From Whalleya microplaca (lineage: Eukaryota; Ascomycota; Sordariomycetes; Xylariales; Xylariaceae), in assembly GCA_022497155.1 (NCBI GenBank), contig MU385737.1, forward strand, positions 62,001-126,000: a DNA stretch of 64,000 bases, written 5' to 3'. Both the position numbers and the translations under genes were made by a program. This document shows, in pieces, positions 44,709 to 54,343 of this stretch (position 1 is the first letter of the stretch; each line of letters starts with the position of its first letter). The notes under the pieces were generated by a model that saw only the letters and a program-made list of their open reading frames with translations, was not told the origin of the DNA and searched no databases.

Positions 44709-46113
44709 GATGACGGTGGCCTATAGCTTCTTTCTACAGGAATACAGTGCCTACCAACACAACAAGGAAAAAATCCTCAGGACAGCGAGATACGAAGTCT
44801 TATATAGTAACTATATCCCACCAGGAACAAGCCCGTCCTGACTCGCGCCTGGAACTCTATATCGTTCTCGAACGATGCAAAGGGCCATCCCGGCCCTAGG
44901 TTAGTTATATCATATACCACTAGTAATAAGAGCAGGCACCATAGAACGTTAAGATCCAGGAACGTGATACTACCTACACGACCTACCTTAAACCTGTGGT
45001 ACATACCGCGGTAGCTCCGAGAGGGCACCCCGTGCAAGCGATCTGGGGACCGCGGTCACACAACACGAAGGCTGAAGGACGGGACCTGCCGGATTGAACG
45101 AATATCGTGGGGCACATCCCGGCGGACCAAGATCATCAGCAGCTAGGGCTGTAGGGAAGGACAGCCCAGACAGACAGGCACAACTCAACTTTATTCAGAT
45201 GCGTGGACAGGCTTCATGCTTGCAATGATGTTGAAAATGTGACGTTCCTGAACGGGCTCTCGCTATGAACTAGTGTCACGGTTAGGTAGTTTTTGTTCCT
45301 GGACTAGCAAATACGATACTTGGTATTCCGTAGCCCGTCATAAGTGTGTGCAAATCATAAGAGAGTCTATAAATCAACAGCTTGGAATTCCATTGCCTAT
45401 AATATCAGATTACCCTTTTATCAGCTGCGCGCTCGCTGCATGAACCACTAGTCATTGGTTGGGCAGGTAGGTTGCTAGCACCCACCAACCTTCCTAATCC
45501 AGGCCCGGAAGCCGATCGTCAGGGACCGCGCAGCGCAGCCGGGGAAAGGGTTGGTCGGGGTCAGGTGCAGCATCATCTGTGATAAGGAGACCCAATGGCA
45601 CCGCGCAGGCGATAAACGTTGTCTTGGCCTGCGCATCTCGCCAATCAACAGCAGGCCATTCACGATGCGTATTCCGCTGGTGTTGTGTAGACCCTGGAAG
45701 TAGTGCTTCATGTCTCATGTCTAATTGATTGATTTGCCTTTTTTGCCAAGTTCTATGAAAAGCTCGCGCGCGGATGGTCCTAGTAGCAATAACCCCAATC
45801 GATGACTTCCCGCCTGCGTCAGAGAAAGTTCCGTAGAAATAACTCTAACTGCAGAGCCGTGATTACACATTATGCCGTCAGTCAAACTCCTGTGCTTAGC
45901 CAGCCAGCATGTCGCTATAATCCAGTTCCGTCCCTGGTAAAGTAGCAAGTTCCCCTTCAACTTTTCCGAAAAAATTGCGATTGAATAGCGATTGATGCTT
46001 CAACAGATTCTTCTTCCTCTTCAAGCTAGTACCGAGTTATAGTGAGAAAAAACGGACCAGCATATTCGAAGTCTGGTCTAGAATCAAGTCCTGTGTTTGC
46101 CCGCTCAAACCTT
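44709..46113. other. Intergenic region
   Basis: 1.4 kb between the nuclease 5' end and the Gtr1 3' end. Overlapping frames of about 75 codons at 45475-45720 show no recognisable motif. I see no supported gene. Confidence 0.45.
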
Positions 46114-47311
46114 CTAGGCGGGCGGGTTTTGACTTGGTCCAGACACGGTCACCGGTCCATCCAGGAACTTGAAGCTCTCTCTGGCGATTTGGCAATTCAG
46201 CTTGGCAGAGTTGAACCGGGCTTCTCCTGGTGGTAGGATAACCATAAGGTAGGTGTTGGTGGTAAACTTGCATGCGAACATGGAGAATCGAGTACCGGCC
46301 TTGTGCTCCTGTTGACTCAGTTAGCAATGTTTACAGCATCTCATAAGGGTTGCTAGTGAGTGTGAATAATCTCGATATGGAGCCCACAAGAATGAGAGAA
46401 TCCAAGTGTGAGGAGTCATGTATAGGAGATCGTCTGCATACCATCAACGTAAACTGCTCCGCATTGCGGGGCGTACCAGTAAATCGGCTGATACTCTGTT
46501 TGAAGTGCTTCAGGATGTTCGATATACGCTCCTGACGATCACCCGTTGGGTTGTTCTGGCCCTCCTCGGATGTCCAGTTCGAGACAACGAGGAAACTGGT
46601 CCGCTCAAAGAGCAGCAGTTCCTCGGCTTCGATCAGGACCCCCAATGCTCCTAGTTGCGACTCTATGACGGACAGGTTCGGGACCAAGTCATGAATAATG
46701 CTTGCCCATGCCTTGTATAATGACTGGTCCCATATCGAGGTTGCGAAGGGAATCAGATCCAGTTCACTAGTGTAGCCGGTACCATGAATAAACTCAGCTG
46801 TCTTCTGTCGCACCAGCCGTACACGATCGACAAAGACAGCCTCGCGAGCATGTGGTGTGATCAGATCCATCTTGTGGATCAACACGTAGACGTTGGCAGT
46901 GGGCGAATACTGCGTCAAGGCGGAGATGATGGAGACATAAGTGGCCATGTCCCTATCCACATCCCTCGACTCTATGTCAAACACGTAGATAAGCACTCCG
47001 ACGTTAGAGAAGACGTGAACGCGCTGCTGAGAGAGGTAGTTTTCCATAAAAGCTTCCTGTCCGCCGCAGTCCCAGAGGTTCAGGGTCAGGTTGCCCAAGA
47101 ACTTGACGTGGGAGAGGTCGACGTCGATGGTGGCGCCCAGGCGTCTCGTGTCTCGGGCAATGTAGTTGCTGAATATTATGCTTCTCATACTAGACTTCCC
47201 CGAGCCACTTTTGCCCATGAGCAGGACCTTCTTCTTCTTAGGTTTCTTGACCTCGCTCCGAACGTCGCTCGCCGTGCCCAAGCTGGGCGTGGATGTCTCA
47301 AGATCGGCCAT
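46114..47311 (-). CDS. GTR1: Rag-family GTPase Gtr1/RagA
   Basis: Vacuolar/lysosomal small GTPase that, paired with Gtr2, signals amino-acid sufficiency to TORC1. 354 aa: exons 46442-47311 and 46114-46308, with a 133-nt intron (GTATGC donor, CAACAG acceptor). Unspliced translation runs into intron sequence, while the splice gives AEQFTLM+EHKAGTRFSMFACK, the usual longin-like C-terminal domain, ending PSQNPPA. G1 is GKSGSGKSS; the switch region has ATIDVDLSHVKF and G3 NLWDCGGQEAF. G4 is HKMDL. All match Gtr1/RagA rather than Gtr2/RagC. The start is the ATG at 47311 (MADLETSTPS). Confidence 0.95.
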
Positions 47312-47325
47312 CTTTCATTCAGTAG

Positions 47326-47365
47326 AACTTCGACTTCAACTTCGACTTCGACTTCGAATACTTCG
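47326..47365. repeat. CTTCGA hexanucleotide tract upstream of GTR1
   Basis: Imperfect tandem CTTCGACTTCAACTTCGACT units immediately upstream of the GTR1 start codon, within its probable leader. On the gene's strand it reads TCGAAG. No regulator can be assigned. Confidence 0.6.
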
Positions 47366-48190
47366 TATCTCCCTCCACAAACGGATCGCGAGGGTCCTCG
47401 CAGGCGTGACGCGACGGTGAGGGTTTGCTCAACATGGATCGCGCATCATTATTCGTCCCTGGGGATCGCAACGAGGCTGTTTGGTTTCGATGGGTTTGTT
47501 GTTCAGTTTGTTCATTGATCATTGGTCGAGGACGACTTCAGAATTGGGACGGAAGCTCTCAATCGGCAGAGAACATGGTACGACCGTGCTCTGGCGGGGT
47601 AAAGAGCTTGCAGACTTATTTAATTAGAGGCTCTCACCGAAGTCTGCATTGACCTTTCGTTGAAATGTACATACAGAATGACGTCACGTGTTACGGATTA
47701 ATACATATACTAGCTTAAAGTCTGCTGTATATAAAGATATCCCATTATGCGAAGTCTCATTACTCACCTGGGCACTTTGCTTGTTACCACTCAACCAAGT
47801 ATTTAGCTGTAGGCAGTCGAACCTATAACCTGAGGCTACCTATGTATGAAATTATCCTACGCATTATATATGTAAAGCTAAGTCTATGTCAATCATACAT
47901 AAGGGCAGAAGCAGTGAGTCTTGGATAGACTCAGACTCAGAGTAGGTCTTCGATTAAAATCCACACTCTATATAAGTAGTTAGATTTAAAGTCTTCCTTA
48001 TACTAAGTTTAAGATACCTGACTATACGCTAACATAAATCAAGCTCAAATGACTCTATTCTAATGCTCTCGAGTTCTAGGTTCTGAGAAACCGCCTCGAA
48101 CACCAGCATCATATATACACCCAGCTATTTAAATCTCATATTCGCTTGCCCGCTAATGACTTCTTAACAAATTCAATCATAATTATGTAC
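47366..48190. other. Divergence-free intergenic region
   Basis: 5' flank of GTR1 and 3' flank of the BBE oxidase. AT-rich beyond 47680. Box A-like and box B-like tRNA promoter words occur on the minus strand near 47780-47830 but in the wrong order. No gene is supported. Confidence 0.45.
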
Positions 48191-50213
48191 TCAAATCTTA
48201 CGGCAGAGTCTCGTTCCGTATTCAATGACCTCCCAATCCTCAGTCCCTGGCGTCGAAACCGCATAGAAGACGCCATGAGGATCCCACTTCTTGCGAATCT
48301 TAAGCAACTTGGGGTATTCAGAACCCCAGAAGTGGTCCTGCCAGTCTGGTTGGTATGGATCACCCTGAAAGACCGTCAGCTTTGCAGAACTAAGGGACTA
48401 AGGGTCAGGAAATATCAATGCTCACTTCATTTATGTAGGCACATCCGTTCGGACCTGCTTTCCTCATAGCATCATCTTGAACGTGAGTGAGCACGTTCTG
48501 GAGGTCTGCTTTCTGGTCTAAAGTTGCACCGAAAGGAACTGGAAGTGCGACGATAGCAAAATTCGTCGACTTCCTAAACCGCGGATTAGTTGCACTGTTT
48601 GAGACCTTTACGGTATGACCAGCGTCCCAGAGGTGGCCAATCATGAATCCTTGGTTAGCCAAATCCTCTCGCGGAGATACAACCGTCTTGAATGCTTCGA
48701 TGATCTCATCATTGTTCCTCTCGACATCTTCGTGAGCGAACATCCACCCGCCAGTGAGAGCCGAGGTGCCGGCAGCCTCTCCCTCGAAGAGATCGGTGTA
48801 CAGATCATACAGCGTGTCAAACTCCTTGCTGACAGTATCATAAGCGATGCCTTTCTTCTCTAATTCCTCAAAGAACGGTTTGAGGATGGCGGCCATATCT
48901 TCTGAAGTTTTCCCGAAACCAACAAAGGGCTGAACTTGTAAGCGCAATGCCATAAGCTCAAAGTACGCGTAGAGGCCGGAATCAACAAAGTGATTCGAGA
49001 ACTTGTGGAACGACTTTACGCCATCCCAGAAAACATCGATATCACTAGTATGAGTCGCGTTGATACTAAAGATGACGCCGGTAGACTTCTGCTCAGGGAA
49101 CGTTTTCAAAGTGACCGAAAGGACTACGGCGTATGTTGATGGACCACCTCCTTTCAAAGCCCAAAACAAATCGGTATTCTCCTCAGAATTCGCAGTCAGG
49201 AACTCGCCATCTGCTGTCACTACATCAAATGACAATGCAGTGTCTGCGGTCAGCCCGTATGTTGGTGTCAGGGGACCGTGGCCACCTCCTTGAACCAGTC
49301 CACCAGCCACGCCGACCGTCTACCAAATCATTAGCCCCCATCTCTGTATTTAAATGTCACTTGTATACTTACTGGACATTCTCCTGTCAGAACCGCAACA
49401 GGGGGGTTCTGTGCATTGGCCTCTCCGAGCAATGCACTACCCTGAACTCCTGCACCCATAGTGACAGCGCCTCCCTTGTAGTGTCCAGGGCCATCATACT
49501 TCGTAGTGAAGCTGAGGTCTTGGAAACTATGCGTGTTAATAACCAACGAGCCCCATCCGGTACTGCGTCCAATAAAGTCATGGCCGGTGTTTCGAATGAC
49601 GAGCCGCAAGTTTTTCTCCCTAGCAAAATCTATACCCGCCTTGATATGATCCTTGGTCTGGGCTAAAATCAAATATACACCGTAATTACCAAGAGTGCAA
49701 GGTTCTTCGGGGTTTCCTGTCGGACGGCAAGTGTCGTTCGTGAAGTACGTCCACAATGCGGCCTCGGGCCTTTCAGTGCTGTACTGCTTTGTCAATATTG
49801 TATATGAGACCAGGATCGGGACTAACTGACGTCCAGCTCTCACTGACGAAGTTATTTGTCACATCAGCGCAGGCTTCTGCATCGTAGGTGGAAAGTGTGC
49901 CGAGGGGGCCTTCAAACGTCTAAGGCCCAGATCAATATTGACTTCCCTTCTTCAAACTTATTACCCAAGCGATCAGCCCTTGACGTACATTGTGACAAGC
50001 TGCTCCTGGCGGAATCACTATTTGGAGGTTTCCCTCCACGGTTGAATTCAACCCCGCCCATGCGCTCTCGTTCGGCCAGCAGTCGTCTCCGAGATAACAC
50101 TTGCAGCCATAATCTATACCGTCCCACGTCCGTAGAACCAGCGGTGGCGGTGATGCGGCCTCGCTGAAAAGCGTCAAGATGCTTGCACCCAAAAACAGCC
50201 AGAGCCCAGCCAT
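48191..50213 (-). CDS. Secreted berberine-bridge-enzyme-type FAD oxidoreductase
   Basis: FAD-linked oxidase (FAD_binding_4 plus C-terminal BBE domain), 595 aa, predicted secreted. Five exons: 49989-50213, 49831-49919, 49373-49778, 48426-49319 and 48191-48364; introns of 69, 52, 53 and 61 nt. The signal peptide is MAGLWLFLGASILTLFSEAA. Both flavin anchors are present: His171 in IRNTGHDFIGRS, and Cys239 in LTGEC just before the intron, followed by TVGVAGGLVQGGGHG. So bicovalent FAD is expected. The BBE tail is in the last exon (WQDHFWGSEYPKLLKIRKKW, DPHGVFYA). Relatives oxidise sugars, alkaloids or secondary metabolites; the substrate is unknown. The intron between exons 2 and 3 was placed so that SESWT+TERPEAALWTYF stays in frame; it is the least certain join. 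Confidence 0.9.
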
Positions 50214-51406
50214 TGTTGCTCACCTGAAGTAGAAGTTGGCCGGGGAATCCCCCAGGACATTAAGCGGGACTTGGCCGCCATTTAACGAAGGTAGAATCGG
50301 GTGTTGTTGTTCCATCGTACGTACCCGGTGTGTGCTACGGTCGTCTAAATGAAGAACCTCAACAAGATAAAGTTGCATTCCCCAGATTCATCAATAACCT
50401 AGCTGCTATTTAAAAGACGGGATCTCATTCGCGGGGCCAGCAGCGCCCTCTCCGCACGACAACCTTGCCGCGGTCTAATGAACTCTAGGCACGGGAGTAG
50501 ATTATAGTACATCTTAATATACGTACGTATCGTGGGGTCCCCATGGGCCAGGCTAGTCCCCAGATCTCTTCCCCATTCGTAACGGGGTATGGGCTTAGCC
50601 AACGTGGGGATACTACTGCATGCCGAGGACACCTGACTCGCACTCACGATGCTGGCGGCAGTTTTGGAGAATACCCCAATTCACACAGCTAGATGGACGA
50701 ATTGTCCCGACGTTTTGAATAGAGGTGGACTCTACCCACTATGGGTTAGCGGCGGTGAGATGATATGATCATCGTCTCGTTACAGCGCAGATTCAATCTA
50801 TAGATATACTCAAGTTTCTGTGGGGTTGCACTGTTAGCCTAAATGAGACTCAACACTCGTGCAACTATACGGTTATATCGACAACGACGATACCGACTTT
50901 GAGTCTGTGAGGCCCTGCTTATATGTTCCAGGAGGAAATTCCCAAATCAATGTCACCCACGGATACACCGGCTCCACGTGTTGAGGTAGGGCTGTGCGAC
51001 AATTCATGTGTATTATGCATTAGGTCATCCTTATATCTTATTGGTTAGACTCAAGGACAGCCCAGCCTACGCCGCTTGGCCGTCTGTTTGTTCGTATAAA
51101 AGGTGAGAAGCAGACAAACAAGAATGATGAAGTAAGCAGCTCTCCCGAGCTGGGTCAATAATGGATCCAGTCTCCTATTATTGGCTATGGCGTGACTCAC
51201 CGTTCCGCTACCGCTTTGCAAACATACGATGCCCTCAGGCTGACTATAGCTTCACTTATACCAACGCAACCATATAACAATCAACTCATAGTGAAAGGAC
51301 GCAGGTCTTGCTCCGTGGGAGGATAAAAGTGCATCTATTCAAGTGCATTCAAACTTCGTATAATTCCCTCTTCTCAGGACTCAAGTATCGCTTGCTCTAG
51401 ATCATA
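50214..51406. other. Divergent intergenic region, BBE oxidase and GNAT genes
   Basis: 1.2 kb of 5' flank shared by two divergent genes. No coding signal. A TATA-like TATAAAAGG lies at 51096-51104. Confidence 0.5.
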
Positions 51407-52033
51407 ATGGCATTTACACTCCGAAAAGCAACAATCTCCGATATCCCTGGTATCGTCGATGCGCACAACGACTCATTCCGAGACCATCCACTCTCCAAGC
51501 GGGTATTAGATCCATCCTCAGAGCATGTGCACGAATTCTGGAATAAATCCTTGAAAGATGAGCTCGTGGATCCAAACGCGGATTATATAGTCATGACCGA
51601 CCCAGCGTCTTCACCTCCAGAGAAAGTCGTTGGGTTCGCCAAGTGGATCAAACCACTCACTCCGGAGTCTCCCCCTTCGCCGGCACCTCACCCTTGGCCA
51701 GAAGGTGCGGATTTAGCCTTCGCAGATACCTTCTTCGGGACGATAGACAAGTATCATGAGGACACGATGAAAGGTCGCCCGCACTGGTATCTCAGTGTCC
51801 TGGGGACCAGAAGGGAGTATCAGGGGAAAGGCATAGGCAAGGAACTTGTGCGGTGGGGTACGAGCAGAGCTGATGAAGATGGGGCCGAGGCGTTTGTGGC
51901 AGCGAGCCCAGCCGGGGTTCATCTATATAAAAAGATGGGGTTCGAAGCTCTAGATGAGATTGCTATAGAAGGTGTCACGTACCTTGAGACTCTTATGCTC
52001 CGGAAGCCTAATAAGTCTCAGCAACAGGGTTAA
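51407..52033 (+). CDS. GNAT-family N-acetyltransferase
   Basis: 208-aa single-exon acetyltransferase of the GNAT fold, predicted cytosolic. It starts MAFTLRKATISDIPGIVDAH, the typical first strand and helix. Acetyl-CoA motif A is clear: YLSVLGTRREYQGKGIGKEL, with the R/Q-x-x-G-x-G pyrophosphate loop QGKGIG. Motif B has GVHLYKKMGFEALDE. A Pro-rich insert (PLTPESPPSPAPHPWPEG) lies in the middle, as in many fungal small-molecule acetyltransferases. The substrate is not predictable. The ATG is preceded by CATA, with no upstream in-frame alternative. Confidence 0.9.
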   Translation: MAFTLRKATISDIPGIVDAHNDSFRDHPLSKRVLDPSSEHVHEFWNKSLKDELVDPNADYIVMTDPASSPPEKVVGFAKWIKPLTPESPPSPAPHPWPEGADLAFADTFFGTIDKYHEDTMKGRPHWYLSVLGTRREYQGKGIGKELVRWGTSRADEDGAEAFVAASPAGVHLYKKMGFEALDEIAIEGVTYLETLMLRKPNKSQQQG

Positions 52034-52781
52034 ACATGGGACTTTAGAAAACTAGATTAATTAATCTGGCAGCATTTTAAGATAAGGGGTTATACTAGAT
52101 CTCTATCATATGAACTACAGTTGGACTAATCTTGTAACTTTCGAGACTCATGTGCAGTCTCAGGAAACTGAGTAAGTTATTGCTTTAAGACAACCTGAAA
52201 TAGTAGCTGAACTACTTGAACGGTGTAACGACATGATTGGGCTTATATGTTACATTTAGACCCATATTGAGTGCACAAAACCTGAAAACTATTCATCTTC
52301 CATGTTATAACCAAGGGGTTAAACAACACGAGCCTACATCCAAAGATATGAGAGATAGAGTGAACTTAGAAATTAGACACTATTCACAATCAAGAATAGT
52401 ACTCCTGTGTTACATGGCTTATCACTGAATAACTGGCTGTATCACCGCGCCTAGTAAGCCGTTACCTGTCAGAAACTTACCGGGAACTTGCATCCCCGTG
52501 CTACCACACAGTCATAGCATATCATATACTCTGTTATCTAGATTGTGCTACTGAAGCAGTCGTGGCTCGGCCATCTGCATTCCTCGTACGCCCACACCAG
52601 ACTTTGTGTGCTAGGTTTGTTTGATATGCGCACGCGTGTGTAGCGGAGAATCCCGTGAGTCATATCTGTAGCACGGATTAAGCATACAAACACAGCCAAA
52701 AGGCTTCTATGGTAAGCCTTGGGGGGAGATGATTAAAAACTAGCATAACAAACCCGTATCACAAAGTGGAGACACAAGAAA
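52034..52781. other. Intergenic region upstream of the tRNA gene
   Basis: No gene is supported between the GNAT gene and the tRNA. AT-rich, with no repeat copy recognised. Confidence 0.45.
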
Positions 52782-52910
52782 AGCTTCATGGCGCAGCGGA
52801 AGCGGTATGTTATATAAACTCGTCACCCTCACCTTGAACATTTAACTAACAAACATTACAGCGCCGGGCTCATAACCCGGAGGTCCTCTGATCGAAACAG
52901 AGTGAAGCTA
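52782..52910 (+). tRNA. Initiator tRNA-Met (CAT), with an intron in the D arm
   Basis: Exons are 52782-52804 (23 nt) and 52862-52910 (49 nt), giving a 72-nt tRNA. Acceptor stem AGCTTCA/TGAAGCT (seven pairs) with discriminator A; D stem GCGC/GCGC; anticodon stem CCGGG/CCCGG around CTCATAA (anticodon CAT); T arm CTCTG-ATCGAAA-CAGAG. A1-U72, three G-C pairs in the anticodon stem and A54 in the T loop are the standard marks of the eukaryotic initiator. The A box (TGGCGCAGCGG) lies wholly in exon 1 and the B box (GATCGAAAC) in exon 2, and a T run follows. There is no intron at the usual 37/38 site. The 57-nt insertion breaks the D stem between its 3' strand bases 24 and 25, so the unspliced molecule cannot be functional. 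Confidence 0.9.
52805..52861 (+). other. Spliceosomal-type intron within the initiator tRNA gene
   Basis: 57 nt with GTATGT at the 5' end, TTAACTAAC (branch site) ending 11 nt before the 3' end, and ATTACAG at the 3' end. Exact GT-AG removal restores a perfect cloverleaf. Size and signals are those of the protein-coding introns in this window. Only one alternative boundary is possible (shift by one G), and it would give GG-CA ends. Confidence 0.82.
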
Positions 52911-52918
52911 GTGCTCAA

Positions 52919-52926
52919 TTTTTTTT
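52919..52926 (+). terminator. Pol III terminator (T8) of the tRNA gene
   Basis: Run of eight T residues starting nine bases after the tRNA 3' end, the normal RNA polymerase III stop signal. It implies Pol III transcription of the gene despite the mRNA-like intron. Confidence 0.8.
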
Positions 52927-53566
52927 AAGAAAACTTTTTTCTCTGGCCCTATTTTGTCGTTTGCTCCACAACCCTAATCGGGAACTACACAGAACGGACT
53001 ATCGTGTGTTACGCTAGCTAATCAAGCGTATGGCATCACCTTCTACTTGATGTTAGCTCTGTCATTTATTGTATCTATTAGAACGGACTCTGTTAGTTGC
53101 TGTGTTTCAAGATACGTATGTGTGAGAACTGTTTCTATTTGTGCTTAGACATACAAAATGTACGGAGTCTGGAAGCTCTCTACTCAGTAGATACCCTATC
53201 GCTTCATTATACCCGCAATCCTTTCGGAAAACACTGCTTCTCTCTTGTCTGGCCATGAGCCTGTTCTAACAATGGGCATTCAAGGCATTCAAAGCCACTT
53301 GCGCCTACAATTCTAGAAGACAAGAGTCAATCACCATGAATCTTGCTTTAGCATTGACAATGCCACAAAGTAAAGATAAAGAACCCACGTATATAAAGCC
53401 ATATTTCCTTTGAAATATATCTCTACATAAACGCGCAATAATAGCGTTGTTCCCAGCATCCACAAACAGATTATTATACATAACATCGATATTCCATCGA
53501 TTCGATCACATTCTGCTTAACCTCGCAACTCAGCACAGTACGAGGTTATATATAAGCCCGCTCACC
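52927..53566. other. Intergenic region
   Basis: Between the tRNA and the CxxC protein. No further gene is seen. A TATATATAAG box lies at 53546-53555, about 12 bp before the ATG at 53567. Confidence 0.45.
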
Positions 53567-53944
53567 ATGCCGACCTTCATCACCAGAGACGAGTTCGCTT
53601 GTGGACATTGTGTACACACTCACGACAAGTCCTTCGGCAGCGATCCCTTGGTCTTCACCGAAACGATCCCCGTTCGCTCCCGTTGCATGATGTGTGCGTG
53701 CCAGTCCCTCCTCGATGCTTCGATGAGCCCTCTAGGCGCTATACCGCGCAGCTATGTACGGGAGGTATCGGATAATCTGGAGATGCATATTCGTAAGTAT
53801 AGCCCAATGACTTGTAAACTCAGAAGACTCCAGTCCAGCATCCAGCGACCGAGCGACGACATTGAGTTTCGTGAGGCTGTTATGGCTCTCGCCAACTTTC
53901 CCATAGGCAGTTTGCCTGAGGTCACGGCTCGTCCTTATTGGTGA
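53567..53944 (+). CDS. Small hypothetical protein with CxxC pairs
   Basis: 125 aa from the ATG at 53567 (context CACC). The frame is open back to 53447, but a TATATATAAG sequence falls in that extension, so I prefer the inner start. Two cysteine pairs, CGHC (residues 12-15) and CMMCAC (about 40-45), with HTHD between them, could bind zinc. The C-terminal half is helical and charged (SYVREVSDNLEMHIRKYS; IEFREAVMALANFPIGSLPE). No family recognised; similar short proteins are common as unnamed fungal orphans. No signal peptide in the shorter form. Confidence 0.6.
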   Translation: MPTFITRDEFACGHCVHTHDKSFGSDPLVFTETIPVRSRCMMCACQSLLDASMSPLGAIPRSYVREVSDNLEMHIRKYSPMTCKLRRLQSSIQRPSDDIEFREAVMALANFPIGSLPEVTARPYW

Positions 53945-54343
53945 AGAGCATAAAGGCCTAGACGGTTAAGCCGCGTTAGATAGGTAAGTTATATAACCTG
54001 TAGTTCTTAATTACAATTACTGTTTCTATATATATATTTGATCCTTATATGTTAGGTTCATCGTGCTTGTACAAGTCTCATGAATCTCATTAAAACATAT
54101 TAATTAAATTGAATAGCCAGTAAAAGTGCCTGTGATTGGTTAGAATATTGAAAATATAGCTCTGATGTGCACCTACCAATTGTTAAGAATTCTTTGTGAA
54201 AGTGACAATCTTTGTGCTAAATAACGTGTAGTACAAGACGTCACATTTGATGGATCCGGCGACAAGACAATACAATTGTATAACAAGCCGCATTTGGCAC
54301 AGCTCACCCCGAAGTCGGAGCTGAAGTATCTGAGACATCACCT
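53945..54343. other. Convergent intergenic region
   Basis: AT-rich 3' flanks of the CxxC protein and the C2H2 regulator. No gene is supported. Confidence 0.45.

Noticed and set aside
45475..45720. Two overlapping ~75-codon minus-strand frames
   Set aside because: Neither shows a motif or a splice partner, and both are open only because the patch is GC-rich.
46331..46441. Unspliced C-terminus of the Gtr1 gene (ending NPYEML)
   Set aside because: It is intron read-through; the splice at 46441/46309 gives the conserved Gtr1 C-terminal domain.
32960..47311. Possible secondary-metabolite cluster
   Set aside because: No polyketide synthase, peptide synthetase, terpene synthase or P450 is present. 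The genes are housekeeping and unrelated.
47780..47830. tRNA-like words on the minus strand (TGGTTGAGTGGTAAC and GGTTCGACTGCC)
   Set aside because: The B-box-like word comes before the A-box-like word, and no acceptor or anticodon stem can be paired, so this is not a tRNA gene.
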